Source of the DNA: Actinomycetota bacterium
Lineage (GTDB): Bacteria > Actinomycetota > Acidimicrobiia > Acidimicrobiales > RAAP-2
Direction of reading: 5' to 3'
Assembly: GCA_021324045.1 (NCBI GenBank)
Contig: JAJPJV010000015.1
Coordinates: 18,749 to 82,748, forward strand
DNA: 64,000 nt
Below are positions 46,775 through 55,676 of this stretch, piece by piece. A program made the translations under genes and the position numbers. The notes under the pieces are model-generated. The model saw only the letters and a list, made by a program, of their open reading frames with translations, had not been told where the DNA came from and did not search any database. Each line of letters opens with the position of its first letter. Within the stretch, counting starts at the first letter, position 1.

Positions 46775-46803
46775 ATCCTAGCGAGGTGCATCGCCGTAAA
46801 CAA
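46775..46803 (-). promoter_or_regulatory. lexA promoter TTGTTT-17-TAGGAT
   Basis: On the minus strand, TTGTTT (46803-46798), a 17-nt spacer and TAGGAT (46780-46775). The -35 overlaps SOS box 2. Transcription would start near 46768 and give a leader of about 115 nt that includes box 1. Confidence 0.6.
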
Positions 46804-46814
46804 ACATCTGTTCG
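46801..46814. promoter_or_regulatory. SOS (LexA) box 2
   Basis: CAAACATCTGTTCG, one mismatch from the perfect palindrome, overlaps the lexA -35. Confidence 0.75.
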
Positions 46815-46838
46815 TCGAAAATGTCGTCTCGTTGGTGC

Positions 46839-46868
46839 TTGACACGAACATCTGTTCGTGCTCATATA
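46839..46868 (+). promoter_or_regulatory. Promoter of the LysM division inhibitor (TTGACA-18-CATATA)
   Basis: TTGACA (46839-46844) and CATATA (46863-46868) are 18 nt apart, with TATAGT (46865-46870) as an overlapping alternative. SOS box 3 fills the spacer exactly. The ATG at 46875 lies 6 nt beyond the -10. Confidence 0.65.
46845..46858. promoter_or_regulatory. SOS (LexA) box 3
   Basis: CGAACATCTGTTCG sits in the spacer of the rightward promoter. Only the central four bases are non-palindromic. Confidence 0.88.
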
Positions 46869-46874
46869 GTCATT

Positions 46875-47498
46875 ATGGCGAACACATGTTCGATCATGGC
46901 CGTTGACGACGCCGCTGAACCGGCGAGCCCACGAGGGCCGATGAGTTTGCGGCCATCGTCGCGGGGGAGTCAGCGCTGGCAGGGGCAGGTCGGCAGAGGG
47001 GGTCGAGGAGACTGGCAGCGGATCACCCGCCACCAGGTCTCGTTCCTCCATAACGTGGGTGATGAGCGCGCACCTGAGCTCATCGCGGCAGCCAAGCGCC
47101 GACATCCGGCCTCAATGGAGGCTGTGGGTGCAACGAATCGTTGGTCGACTGACGACGCGCTTGTTGCGCACCGATCGCCAGATTCGAGGCAATGGGCTGC
47201 TGGTCGAAGAAGGGGCCGGCGCCGGCTGCACACGAAGGCCGGTGCCTTCGTGTGCTTGATCGCCTTTCTCGTTCTCCTCGCATTGCCGGTGCGCCAGCTC
47301 GCAGCCACGGCGCCACCAGTACCGAAGGCGCAGCTGCTTGTCTCTCATTCCCTTTATACGGTTCGACCAGGTGACACGTTGTGGTCCATCGCGACCCGGC
47401 TCGTGCCTGATGGTGATCCGCGACCCATCGTGGCCGAGCTCGCGTCGGAGACTGGATCGGCTGGGGCTGTAGTGGGCGAGCGGCTCGTCTTGCCGTGA
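46875..47498 (+). CDS. SOS-induced LysM cell-division inhibitor (YneA/DivS/ChiZ-like)
   Basis: A 207-aa protein with a long basic cytoplasmic N-terminus, one membrane segment (AFVCLIAFLVLLALPV, ~residues 140-157) and a C-terminal extracytoplasmic LysM domain (YTVRPGDTLWSIATRL). Divergent transcription from lexA with shared SOS boxes is the hallmark of actinobacterial/firmicute division suppressors such as Rv2719c, DivS and YneA, which delay septation during DNA damage. ATG 46875 is near the transcript start; ATG 46896 is an alternative. SOS box 4 covers the first codons. Confidence 0.85.
   Translation: MANTCSIMAVDDAAEPASPRGPMSLRPSSRGSQRWQGQVGRGGRGDWQRITRHQVSFLHNVGDERAPELIAAAKRRHPASMEAVGATNRWSTDDALVAHRSPDSRQWAAGRRRGRRRLHTKAGAFVCLIAFLVLLALPVRQLAATAPPVPKAQLLVSHSLYTVRPGDTLWSIATRLVPDGDPRPIVAELASETGSAGAVVGERLVLP
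46879..46892. promoter_or_regulatory. SOS (LexA) box 4
   Basis: CGAACACATGTTCG lies within the first codons of the LysM gene, just past its promoter. Confidence 0.85.
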
Positions 47499-47593
47499 GA
47501 CGTGCCCGAGGCCGCATCGAATCGGTCCCGTCCTCGGTTCCTGTGCTCAGGAAACGGCTGGATTCCGTGCCGCCTCCTGTAACGTCAGCATGA

Positions 47594-48064
47594 GTGCGCT
47601 GCCCTTGGTGCTCTGTTGATGACGATCGAGTGGTCGATTCACGCCTCGCCGAAGAGGGGGCGGCGATTCGACGCCGTCGTGAATGCCTCGTATGTGGTCG
47701 GCGCTTCACCACGTTCGAGCGTGTCGAGGAGCTGCCCCTGTGGGTGGTGAAGCGCTCAGGGCTTCGAGAGCCCTTCGATCGCGCGAAGGTAATCGCGGGG
47801 GTGAAGGCTGCATGTAAGAACCGGCCAGTCAGCGAAGAGGCAATGCAATCCCTGGCACAGCGTGTCGAAGAAGTGTTGCGGGATCGAGGTGCTGAGCTCA
47901 CGAGCCAGCAGATCGGAGTGGCGGTACTCGAACAGCTCAAGGCCCTCGACGAGGTGGCCTACGTGCGGTTTGCCAGCGTCTACAAGGGGTTTGAGGACCT
48001 TGGAGATTTCGAACGCGAGGTCGGACTGCTCACGAAGACGACCGCGCCAAAGCGGCGCAAGTGA
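47594..48064 (+). CDS. nrdR: Transcriptional repressor NrdR
   Basis: Zinc-ribbon/ATP-cone repressor of ribonucleotide reductase genes. The 156 aa begin MRCPWCSVDDDRVVDSR, continue with the second zinc pair in ECLVCGRRFTTFER, and an ATP-cone (VVKRSGLREPFDRAKVIAGV). GTG 47594 is 8 nt behind TAACGT (47580-47585), consistent with a leaderless transcript. The stop overlaps the next gene's GTG. The lexA-inhibitor-nrdR order is typical. Confidence 0.95.
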   Translation: MRCPWCSVDDDRVVDSRLAEEGAAIRRRRECLVCGRRFTTFERVEELPLWVVKRSGLREPFDRAKVIAGVKAACKNRPVSEEAMQSLAQRVEEVLRDRGAELTSQQIGVAVLEQLKALDEVAYVRFASVYKGFEDLGDFEREVGLLTKTTAPKRRK

Positions 48065-48777
48065 CGGTGCCCGAACTGGTAGATCGCGTGCCACGCCGTG
48101 CGCTGGCGGTGTACGCCCATCCTGATGATGCCGACGTCGCATGCGGAGGAACCCTGGCCTGGTGGGCTGAGGCAGGATGCGAGGTGCATCTTGTGGTGTG
48201 CACCGACGGGGGCAGAGGAACAACCGATCCCGATGCCAGTTGCCAGGAGCTCGCTCGGCGACGTGCAAAGGAGCTGGCGGAGGCCGCGGAGATCATCGGA
48301 TTGGCGTCTCACCGCAACCTGGGACTTCCTGATGGCGAACTCGAGGACACCAGGGACCTTCGTGGAGAGCTGGTGGGGGTCATTCGCCAGCTGCAGCCCG
48401 ACGTCGTTTGCGGGCACGATCCGACGGCCATCTTCTTTGGGCAGCACTACTTCAACCACCGTGATCACCGAACGGCCGGTTGGGCCCTGCTCGATGCCCT
48501 GGCTCCTGCAGCCGCGCTGCCGCAGTACTTTCCCGAACGCGGTTACGCACATCGTGTCGATGTGGTGTACCTCTCGGGCACGCTCGAGCCCAACGTGTGG
48601 GTCGACATCTCCGCGACCATCGAGCGCAAGGTTGGCGCAGTGTTGTGCCATCAGAGCCAGCTTGCTGAAGACCACGGGTGGGCCCGAGAGGCTGTGCTCT
48701 CTCGAGCAGCGGAGGAAGGGAGGCGAGCGGGGGTGCCCTATGCCGAAGGATTTCGACGTTTGTACCTGACCCCCTAG
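48061..48777 (+). CDS. PIG-L/LmbE family deacetylase
   Basis: Zinc-dependent N-deacetylase fold used on GlcNAc derivatives, for example in mycothiol synthesis and detoxification (MshB/Mca). The 238-aa product has the AHPDDADVACGGTL motif (HPDD metal ligands), VVCTDGGRGTTDP and NHRDHRTAG, where HxxH supplies further ligands. It overlaps nrdR by GTGA and is coupled to it. The exact substrate is not readable; MshB-like activity is possible but unproven. Confidence 0.85.
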   Translation: MTVPELVDRVPRRALAVYAHPDDADVACGGTLAWWAEAGCEVHLVVCTDGGRGTTDPDASCQELARRRAKELAEAAEIIGLASHRNLGLPDGELEDTRDLRGELVGVIRQLQPDVVCGHDPTAIFFGQHYFNHRDHRTAGWALLDALAPAAALPQYFPERGYAHRVDVVYLSGTLEPNVWVDISATIERKVGAVLCHQSQLAEDHGWAREAVLSRAAEEGRRAGVPYAEGFRRLYLTP

Positions 48778-48825
48778 GCATCGAAGCTCCGGGGGGATGA
48801 ACGACTTGAAGCATCGAGGCGAAGC

Positions 48826-50172
48826 GTGGAACCTGGCTTGAGCGGCTCAGAGTCGGAGCGGGTGATGGGCAGCATCGTTGCCGGGCAGGCCGAGGAGGTC
48901 TCTAGGGACATCCAGATCGGCGGGGAAGGCATTGGGCCGATGATCTGCCACCTCGACATGGATTCGTTCTTTGCCGCTGTCGAGGAGCTCGACCAGCCCG
49001 GCCTGGCTGGGAAGCCAGTGCTGGTCGGTGGCGTCGGAGCCCGAGGTGTCGTCGCTTCCTGCAACTACCAGGCGCGACGGTTCGGCGTGCACTCGGCGAT
49101 GCCGATGAGCCGCGCTCAGCGCCTCTGTCCAGAGGCCGTGGTCCTCGGCCCTCGCCATGACCGGTACCGCCGGGTCAGTGCTGAGCTGATGACGATCCTG
49201 CGTGATGTCACGCCGCTCGTGGAGCCCGTCGGGCTTGACGAAGCCTTCCTCGACCTCACCGGGTCGCGCCGGCGGTTGGGGTTGGGCTCACCGTTTGCGG
49301 TCGGGCGCTGGTTGCGCCAGACCGTCGTCGCCAAGCTCGGGCTGGGTTGCTCGGTGGGCATTGGTCGCTCGAAGTTGGTCGCCAAGCTCGCGTCACGCAT
49401 GGCCAAGCCACGGGTGGAGGCGGGCAAGGTCTTGCCGGGCAACGGTGTGCTCGCTGTCACCGCGGCACAAGAGCCCGCATTCTTGTCGCCGCTTTCGGTC
49501 AGGGTGCTGCCCGGAGTCGGTCCTGCGACCGCGGCGCGACTTGAAGCCCTGGGAATCCGGACCCTCGAAGAGCTGGCCAGCGCCCCTGAGCCCATCCTTC
49601 GCCGTCAGCTCGGGAGGGCGACAGCAACCGCGCTGATCCGGTTGGCCGCAGGTCGAGATGATCGACCGGTGCGGGGCGACCGGGCTCCGCGTTCAGTCGG
49701 TCACGAAGAGACGTTCCCTTGTGACCTCTATGATCGGACGCTCATCGAACAGCGCTTGGTGCCAATGGCCGAAGCGGTCGCCGCCGCGCTCGAGGCAGAC
49801 GCTCGGACAGCCAGGACCATCTCGATCAAGGTGCGCTTTGCCGACTTCCGGACGATTACTCGCTCACGGAGCCTCCACGTAGGCGTCGCGACCAGCCGGG
49901 AGGTGGCCCTGACCGCGGTCGCACTCCTCCGAGGGGTCAATCTCCACGGGGGCGTGCGTCTGGTCGGGGTGAGCGCCTCGGGGTTGGTGAGCACAGAGAG
50001 CGGCCGTCAGCTGGCGCTCGAGCTGTGGTCGCTGCCCGGCCCTCCGTCAGGACGCGAGGAGGACGCCTTGGAGCTGTCGAAGCTCGAGGCCTGGACAGGG
50101 GTGTCCGCGGCCCTCTCGGCGGTGCGGGCGAAATTCGGGCAGGAGGCGATCGGGCTAGCTTCGCGCCTGTGA
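48826..50172 (+). CDS. dinB: DNA polymerase IV (Y-family)
   Basis: Error-prone translesion polymerase. The 448-aa frame has the catalytic HLDMDSFFAAVEEL, ASCNYQARRFGVHSAM, the second catalytic pair in PVGLDEAFLDLTGS, a helix-hairpin-helix (RVLPGVGPATAARLEALG) and the little-finger domain. ATG 48940, just before HLDMDSFF, is the family's usual start; GTG 48826 (GAGG at 48816-48819) and ATG 48865 would add an unconserved ~38- or 25-residue leader. No SOS box was seen nearby despite the lexA neighbourhood. Confidence 0.94.
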   Translation: MEPGLSGSESERVMGSIVAGQAEEVSRDIQIGGEGIGPMICHLDMDSFFAAVEELDQPGLAGKPVLVGGVGARGVVASCNYQARRFGVHSAMPMSRAQRLCPEAVVLGPRHDRYRRVSAELMTILRDVTPLVEPVGLDEAFLDLTGSRRRLGLGSPFAVGRWLRQTVVAKLGLGCSVGIGRSKLVAKLASRMAKPRVEAGKVLPGNGVLAVTAAQEPAFLSPLSVRVLPGVGPATAARLEALGIRTLEELASAPEPILRRQLGRATATALIRLAAGRDDRPVRGDRAPRSVGHEETFPCDLYDRTLIEQRLVPMAEAVAAALEADARTARTISIKVRFADFRTITRSRSLHVGVATSREVALTAVALLRGVNLHGGVRLVGVSASGLVSTESGRQLALELWSLPGPPSGREEDALELSKLEAWTGVSAALSAVRAKFGQEAIGLASRL

Positions 50173-51017
50173 ACACGGCCGTCAGCCTGGTTGCGGCGTT
50201 CGGTGGTGGGGTCGCGTCCTTCGCTTCTCCCTGCGTCGTTCCGTTAATCCCCGCCTATCTCTCCTTGGTTGGCGGGCTCGACGTCGGGCTCGATTCGGTG
50301 TCGCCGGTTGGGGCCCCGGTCGTTGCCCGAGTGGCTGCGGGCGCTGGCGTGGAGCGCCGGACCGATGGGAGCCCACAGAGCTCGACGAACGAAACGGGAA
50401 ACGATAGAAAAACGCAGCGCACCCAGCGTGGTCGAGCAAGGTGGCGTCTTGGCGCATTGACCCGGGACACGGCATTGTTCGTCGCAGGGTTCGCCACGGT
50501 TTTCGTCATTCTGGGCGCATCTGCAAGTGCGATCGGTCGAGCTGCCATCCATCACCAAGCGCTGTTGACCCGCATCTCGGGAATCCTGGTCGTGGCGATG
50601 GCGACGTTCCTGTTGGGCTCCCTCGTGCTACGCACGCCGCGGCTGTACCGTGAGTGGCGGCTGCAGGGCCGCCTGAGCCGGGTCGGGCCCCTCGCGGCGC
50701 CGCTGGCTGGGGCGGCGTTCGCGTTCGGCTGGACACCTTGCGTCGGTCCCATCCTGGCGTCAGTGCTTGCGCTGTCGGCAGACCAAAGCCACGTCGCCCA
50801 GGGAGTGGTGCTGCTCGCTGCCTACTCGCTCGGGATCGGCGTGCCGTTCCTCCTCGTGGCCGCGCTCTTCGATCACATGAGCGCTCCGCTGCTTTGGTTG
50901 CGTCGGCACGGTGCCGTCGTCACGGTGGTCTCGAGTTGCGCCCTGGGTGCCCTGGGGATCCTCCTCGTCCTGGATCGCCTGGCGTGGATCACGTCGTTGT
51001 TTCAGCAGGTGGTCTAA
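50169..51017 (+). CDS. ccdA: CcdA-type cytochrome c biogenesis / thiol-disulfide transporter
   Basis: Six-helix DsbD-like membrane protein that carries reducing power outward for cytochrome c maturation and disulfide isomerisation. The two redox Cys are in FASPCVVPLIPAYLSLVGG (helix 1) and FGWTPCVGPIL (helix 4). The 282 aa contain an unusually long hydrophilic loop of ~60 residues, rich in Arg, Thr and Ser, between helices 1 and 2. GTG 50169 overlaps the dinB stop and lies 7 nt behind TAGCTT (50156-50161), so it can be expressed alone. Confidence 0.88.
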   Translation: MNTAVSLVAAFGGGVASFASPCVVPLIPAYLSLVGGLDVGLDSVSPVGAPVVARVAAGAGVERRTDGSPQSSTNETGNDRKTQRTQRGRARWRLGALTRDTALFVAGFATVFVILGASASAIGRAAIHHQALLTRISGILVVAMATFLLGSLVLRTPRLYREWRLQGRLSRVGPLAAPLAGAAFAFGWTPCVGPILASVLALSADQSHVAQGVVLLAAYSLGIGVPFLLVAALFDHMSAPLLWLRRHGAVVTVVSSCALGALGILLVLDRLAWITSLFQQVV

Positions 51018-51084
51018 GGGCAGTTCCTCGACGCCAGCGCGGGTGCATTGCAAAGCGGGTGTTCGGGTGCAGGGCCACCCCCAA

Positions 51085-51152
51085 CTGCCCGTGGGGCCCC
51101 ATGCCCGTGGGGCCCCACGGTGTCGAACTGGCTATTGGGAACTGGCTATTGG
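51085..51152 (+). repeat. Two small tandem repeats and a palindrome between ccdA and the L,D-transpeptidase
   Basis: TGCCCGTGGGGCCCCA is repeated head to tail at 51085-51100 and 51101-51116. The second copy forms the perfect palindrome CCGTGGGGCCCCACGG (51104-51119). Then AACTGGCTATTGG occurs at 51126-51138 and 51140-51152, the latter reaching into the last codons of the converging gene. The GC palindromes could end both transcripts, although no T-run follows. Confidence 0.85.
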
Positions 51153-52267
51153 ACGGTGACGAGGGTCCCGATGGGCGTCATGGGCCAGACGATCGCCGCA
51201 TTGGCAATGGGCATCTCGACGCAGCCGTCGCTCTGGGGATAGCCGTACCCCGGCCGGACGAACCCGTGTAGCGCATCGCCGCCATTGAAATAGCTCACCC
51301 ACGGAACGCCAGGATCCGAATAGTGGGAGCCATCAGGGTTCGTGCCACTCATGGTCGTCGAGGTGAATCGCTCGTAGACCGGGAACGTCCCGAGCGCGGT
51401 TGGAGCAGCCGGGACACCAGTGTTGGCAAGCGTCGTGTAGACCGGTGCTCCGTCCCGGTAGACGGTCAGGCTCTCGGGAAGTGACTCGGATACCACGACG
51501 TAGTCGTACGGCTTTGGATCAGACTGGCCCGTAGCAGCTGCCTGTAGGAGATCTGCCCACACCTGGGGTCCGGCAATCCCGTCAGTGGCAAGGCCGTGTT
51601 GGTCTTCAAAGGCCATGACCGCCCCGCGGGTGATGACATTGTCGGTACCGGGAGCCCACAGCGCGGTCAACGAAGGGGGTTCCGGCCATCGCCAGGAAAA
51701 GCTGCCCTCTTGAACCTGAGCCTCGGAGGCAGGAGACGTCGGTTGCGTGGTGGGCGTGAACGTCAGGGGCAGGTAACCCAGCTCGGCCAGGAGCTGTTGC
51801 AGGCGCAGGATCGATCCCGGGGCAACGGTGAAAGCGATCGTCTGGCTTTGTGCGAGGTGGCGCCCGTGGGTGCTGGCCAGGCCACCCGGACCTCCCGGGA
51901 TTGTCACGACTTCCTGGGCGCCTGGGGTCAGTGGAGCGGCCGGGACGAATTCGAGCTGTGTCGCCGACATGAGCGCCCAACGACCTGGCACCCCTGGAGC
52001 AAGTGTTGGCATCGGGCTGTCGGGGGTAAGCGGAGCCGAGAGCTGGATGACGATCGGCGAGTCCGGCGCGACGTTGGTCTCATTCGCTACTGGTGTCGTG
52101 GTGATCACCTTGAGCGGAACGGCAACCTGGGTGCTGGGCTGGGTTGGCGTGGATCGCGCGAGCGTGAGCCCGGACGCCGCACCGCCTGCTACGACGGCTC
52201 CTGCGAGCGCCAGCCACAGGAACGTGCGGCTGGCGTGCGCTCGACGGCGGTGCACGGCCTGTGCCAC
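51146..52267 (-). CDS. L,D-transpeptidase (YkuD) with Ig-like and peptidoglycan-binding regions
   Basis: Forms 3-3 cross-links in peptidoglycan or anchors proteins. The 373 aa have a single N-terminal signal anchor (TFLWLALAGAVVAGGAASG), a Big-type Ig-like region (PVANETNVAPDSPIVIQLS), a peptidoglycan-binding-like repeat (GAVMAFEDQHGLATDGIAG) and the YkuD domain ending HGFVRPGYGYPQSDGCVEM, with the catalytic SDGC. GTG 52267 is 6 nt after TACGCT (52279-52274), a leaderless arrangement. Confidence 0.9.
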   Translation of the reverse strand: MAQAVHRRRAHASRTFLWLALAGAVVAGGAASGLTLARSTPTQPSTQVAVPLKVITTTPVANETNVAPDSPIVIQLSAPLTPDSPMPTLAPGVPGRWALMSATQLEFVPAAPLTPGAQEVVTIPGGPGGLASTHGRHLAQSQTIAFTVAPGSILRLQQLLAELGYLPLTFTPTTQPTSPASEAQVQEGSFSWRWPEPPSLTALWAPGTDNVITRGAVMAFEDQHGLATDGIAGPQVWADLLQAAATGQSDPKPYDYVVVSESLPESLTVYRDGAPVYTTLANTGVPAAPTALGTFPVYERFTSTTMSGTNPDGSHYSDPGVPWVSYFNGGDALHGFVRPGYGYPQSDGCVEMPIANAAIVWPMTPIGTLVTVQ

Positions 52268-52279
52268 ACCTCGAGCGTA

Positions 52280-54670
52280 TCAAGCAGCCGCCGCGCGAAG
52301 GGCTTCGCCAATTCGCTGCAGCTGCTCAGGGCGGGTTACCTTCGAACCCGAGGCGTCCCTGACGTAAAACGCGTCGACCACCTCGTGACCGATCGTCGAG
52401 ACGCGGGCGGAGACCACGTCGAGCTCACAGTCGAAGAGCGCCCGGGTCACCCGATGCAGCAACCCGAGTTCGTCAGCGGCGCGAAGCTCGACAATCGTCG
52501 CCGATGCCGATGCGGCATTGTCGACCGTGACCGATGGCGCGACCGGGTAGGCCGACCAGGCCCTTCGCTCGCCCGCGTACGCCTGCGCCTTGGCTGCGAG
52601 CCGGTGCTCGAGCGCCAGGCGGTCCGCGAGGACGTCGTTGAGGTCCTCGCGGAGCCGAGCAGTGTCTGGCCACGAACCGCGCGAAACCTCTGCGGTGAAG
52701 ACTTCAACCGCCACGCCGCCCTCGCTCGTGGCGTCGGCGCTGCGGACGTCGAGGCCGTGAAGGGCCAAGATGCCCGTGACCGCCGCAAGCAATCCGCGCC
52801 GGTCAGCAGCCGCCACGATGACCCTGGGAGGGTCGAGAACGACCACTGGTTGGCCGGTCTCGCGAACCTCGGCCATGAGTGCACGGTGCCGATCGGTGAG
52901 CCAGGCGGAGCCGGTCGTGCGCGGCGGCGTGGCCTGGCCACCGGCAAGGCGTTGGCTGGTCCGCTCGACCAGGTCGGCGACGAGGGAGGCTTTCCAGGGT
53001 GTCCACGCCGATGGACCGGTCGCCAGTCCATCGGCCTCGGTGAGGGCGGCCAGCAAGCGGAGCAGCTCGGGGCTGCCCACCGCAGCGGCGACCGTTTCGA
53101 TCGTTGCCGGGTCGTCGAGATCGCGGCGCGTTGCCATGTCGGGCAGCAACAGGTGTAGGCGCGTCATCGACACGAGTACGTCGGCGTCGGCCTTCGAGCA
53201 GTTGATGCGCCGCGCGACTCGCTCGACCACGGTGACGCCGGCACTGGTGTGGTCACCGGGATATCCCTTGCCGATGTCGTGTAAGAGCGCACCGATGACC
53301 AGCAGATCCGGGCGTTCGGTCCGGTCGGTCAGGGTTGCGGCGTTTGCTGCGGTCTCAAGGAGGTGCCGGTCCACTGTGTAACGGTGGTAAGCGTTGCGCT
53401 GCGGGCGGTAGCGAACCGGCTCCCACTCCGGGAGCAGGCGGGTGAGCAAGCCCGTCTGGTCGAGAGCCTCCAGCGCGGTGATCGCCGGACGGCCGATGCT
53501 CAGCACCCGGACGAGCGCCTCTCGTGTCTCGACCGGCCATGGATCCGGAGCGGGCGCCATCTTGTCCACCAGACGATGCAGTGCGGATCGTGCGATTGGG
53601 AGGTTTCGTTCGGCCGCCACAGCAGCGAGGCGCAAGGGGAGAGAGGAGTCCTCGGCGATGCGCGCATCTGCCGACAGAGCCACTTCGTCCGCAACGATCA
53701 CCAACCCCGGCTCGACCTCGAGCTCGGACGACTGCGCAGTCGTGCCGGCGGGCAAGCGTTGGCGCCCGCTCCGCCGGGTTCGCCGGAGTGGTGGGGGTTG
53801 CCAGAAGGAGCGGCGCCGCCATGCCTCGTCTACGGTCCAGGCGATCTGGCGTCCGGCTTCAGACACGGAGGCCATGAGCTCGTCAGCGTCCCTGAACGAC
53901 AACCGCTGCGCGAGCTGGTCCTGTTCTTGGAGGAGGAGGCGATCGAGGGCGCGCCCTGCGTGGCGATGCAGCTCCACCCTGATTGCGGTGAGGAGCGCGA
54001 CCGGTTTCGCCAGTCCTGTCAGGTCGACGTAATCGCCGAGCTTCGGGGCGTAGGCCTCGATTGCCGAAAGTGCATGGGCGTCCCGCAACCCACCGTGTCC
54101 CTCCTTGATCTCCGGCTCGAGCAGGAAGGCAACGTCGCCTTGCAGGTTGTGACGCCGTTGCATCTGCTCAGCGAAGGCAGGGAGCCACCGACTGCCCAGA
54201 TCGGAACGCCATCGACGAAGGGCTTCGTGCACCAGGCTCTCTGCGAGCTTCTCGTCACCCCATACGCGGCGTGCAGTGAGGAGCCCGAGGGCGACGCGGA
54301 GGTCGGCCTCAGCTGCCTGCAGGACCTCTTTCGGTTGGCGTACGCTGTGGTCGAGGTGGACGCCCTGGTCCCAGACGGGATACCAGATCGCGTCAGCGAC
54401 AGCCCTCACATCGCGATGGCCGTCGTAGATCAAAACGATGTCCAAGTCGCTGTACGGGAAGAGCAGACCCCTCCCGTACCCGCCGACCGCCAGCAGGGCC
54501 AGGTGGCGTCTGTTCCCCTCGGTCGCGCGTTCGGCCAACGATGACAACCAGTCGTCTGCCTCGTTTGCGTAGGCCCGGCAGAAGGCCTCGCCGCGGAGCT
54601 CCAGACGCTCGATGAGCGTCTGGCGCCGGTCCCTCAGGGGGAGATCAGCTCGCGAGGAGCCCTCGGACAT
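52280..54670 (-). CDS. glnD: [Protein-PII] uridylyltransferase/uridylyl-removing enzyme
   Basis: Nitrogen sensor that modifies PII. The 796 aa show a nucleotidyltransferase domain (VGGYGRGLLFPYSDLDIVLI, GSD-type motif), the GlnE-like helical part (LLEPEIKEGHGGLRDAHAL), an HD domain (GALLHDIGKGYPGDHTSAG) and two ACT domains that bind glutamine. ATG 54670 is 6 nt after TACGTT (54682-54677), again leaderless; the frame continues upstream but unconserved. No amtB or glnB lies in the window. Confidence 0.93.
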   Translation of the reverse strand: MSEGSSRADLPLRDRRQTLIERLELRGEAFCRAYANEADDWLSSLAERATEGNRRHLALLAVGGYGRGLLFPYSDLDIVLIYDGHRDVRAVADAIWYPVWDQGVHLDHSVRQPKEVLQAAEADLRVALGLLTARRVWGDEKLAESLVHEALRRWRSDLGSRWLPAFAEQMQRRHNLQGDVAFLLEPEIKEGHGGLRDAHALSAIEAYAPKLGDYVDLTGLAKPVALLTAIRVELHRHAGRALDRLLLQEQDQLAQRLSFRDADELMASVSEAGRQIAWTVDEAWRRRSFWQPPPLRRTRRSGRQRLPAGTTAQSSELEVEPGLVIVADEVALSADARIAEDSSLPLRLAAVAAERNLPIARSALHRLVDKMAPAPDPWPVETREALVRVLSIGRPAITALEALDQTGLLTRLLPEWEPVRYRPQRNAYHRYTVDRHLLETAANAATLTDRTERPDLLVIGALLHDIGKGYPGDHTSAGVTVVERVARRINCSKADADVLVSMTRLHLLLPDMATRRDLDDPATIETVAAAVGSPELLRLLAALTEADGLATGPSAWTPWKASLVADLVERTSQRLAGGQATPPRTTGSAWLTDRHRALMAEVRETGQPVVVLDPPRVIVAAADRRGLLAAVTGILALHGLDVRSADATSEGGVAVEVFTAEVSRGSWPDTARLREDLNDVLADRLALEHRLAAKAQAYAGERRAWSAYPVAPSVTVDNAASASATIVELRAADELGLLHRVTRALFDCELDVVSARVSTIGHEVVDAFYVRDASGSKVTRPEQLQRIGEALRAAAA

Positions 54671-54770
54671 GGCCGGAACGTAGCATCGGGGCCGATCGTC
54701 AGGGCGGTACTTTGGGCTCGTTCGGTGCGTCGCACGCACAGGGTGCCTCGGGGGGGGCTTGGACTCGCAG

Positions 54771-55676
54771 CTATCCCGAAGACGCCGTCGACCCCTGGTC
54801 GTGGCGATCTGGGGTTCCTGGTGGGGGCGTCCCGCCGAGTGCCAACAGGGACACCTCTTCCCTGAAGGTCTGCCAGAGGTCCTGTTCCCAGGCCGCATTG
54901 ATCTGACCCTTGATGTGGCCGATGCGCGCACTGAGGTCCGGGCGGGGGCCGGCGGCGATGCCGCCTCGAGGGCCGCTGGAAGGCGGGCCCATCTTGGCGA
55001 GTCGCTGTGCCCATTCCGAAGCGGTGGGCTCGAGCGCTTCGTGGGGCACGCAGCGGTTGATGAGACCCCACTCCTCGGCTGTCTTCGCCGGCAAGGGTTC
55101 CCCAAGAAGGGCGAGCTCCTTGGCGCGGGCCAAGCTGAGTGATCGGGTGAGCAACCAAGCCCCACCTCCCTCAAGAGGGAGGCCCCAGCGCACGAAGACT
55201 TCCCAGAAGCTGGCCCGCTCGGAAGCAATGATGAGGTCACAGGCCAAGGCGAGTTGGCAGCCGCCACCGGCGGCTGGCCCGTTGACTGCAGCGATGAAGG
55301 GTTTCTCACTGCGCCAAATGGCCTCCATGAGTCGGTACCAGCCATAGAGGAGGCCGTCGTCTCGAGCGGTGAGAGCTCCCCGGCGTCGCTCAGGGGGGAT
55401 CTCGATCGGGCCACCTTCTTGCGTCAGGTCCGCGCCGGAGGAAAACGCCGTCCCCGTGCCGGTGATGATTGCAGCCTTGACGCCGCTGTCCTCGCTGACT
55501 TCGTGAATCGCCGCCAGGAGCGCATCCCTGAGCCCCATGCCGCCTGGTCCGTTCCCGGTGGGGTAGTGGTCCATGGCGTTGCGCTTCTGAGGGCGGTTCA
55601 AACGAAGCCACGCGACTTCGTCGTCGATCTCGTAGAGCAAACCAGCCTGCTGCCAGGCTGACACATCAGCGGTCAT
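54771..55676 (-). CDS. Enoyl-CoA hydratase/isomerase family protein
   Basis: Crotonase-fold protein of 301 aa. Oxyanion-hole segments are ITGTGTAFSSGADL and AVNGPAAGGGCQLALACDL, and the substrate loop WGLPLEGGGAW is present. The C-terminal third is atypical: instead of the usual LALRATKRLL it reads GGIAAGPRPDLSARIGHIKG and ends in a Pro/Asp/Ser tail. The reaction is unknown. ATG 55676 has AAAGGAACGGAG upstream. It belongs to the accessory block with a second crotonase at 59642. Confidence 0.82.
   Translation of the reverse strand: MTADVSAWQQAGLLYEIDDEVAWLRLNRPQKRNAMDHYPTGNGPGGMGLRDALLAAIHEVSEDSGVKAAIITGTGTAFSSGADLTQEGGPIEIPPERRRGALTARDDGLLYGWYRLMEAIWRSEKPFIAAVNGPAAGGGCQLALACDLIIASERASFWEVFVRWGLPLEGGGAWLLTRSLSLARAKELALLGEPLPAKTAEEWGLINRCVPHEALEPTASEWAQRLAKMGPPSSGPRGGIAAGPRPDLSARIGHIKGQINAAWEQDLWQTFREEVSLLALGGTPPPGTPDRHDQGSTASSG

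Noticed and set aside
51596..53158. 520-codon plus-strand frame across the L,D-transpeptidase and glnD
   Set aside because: Spans two convincing minus-strand genes and their promoter; composition reflects their wobble positions.
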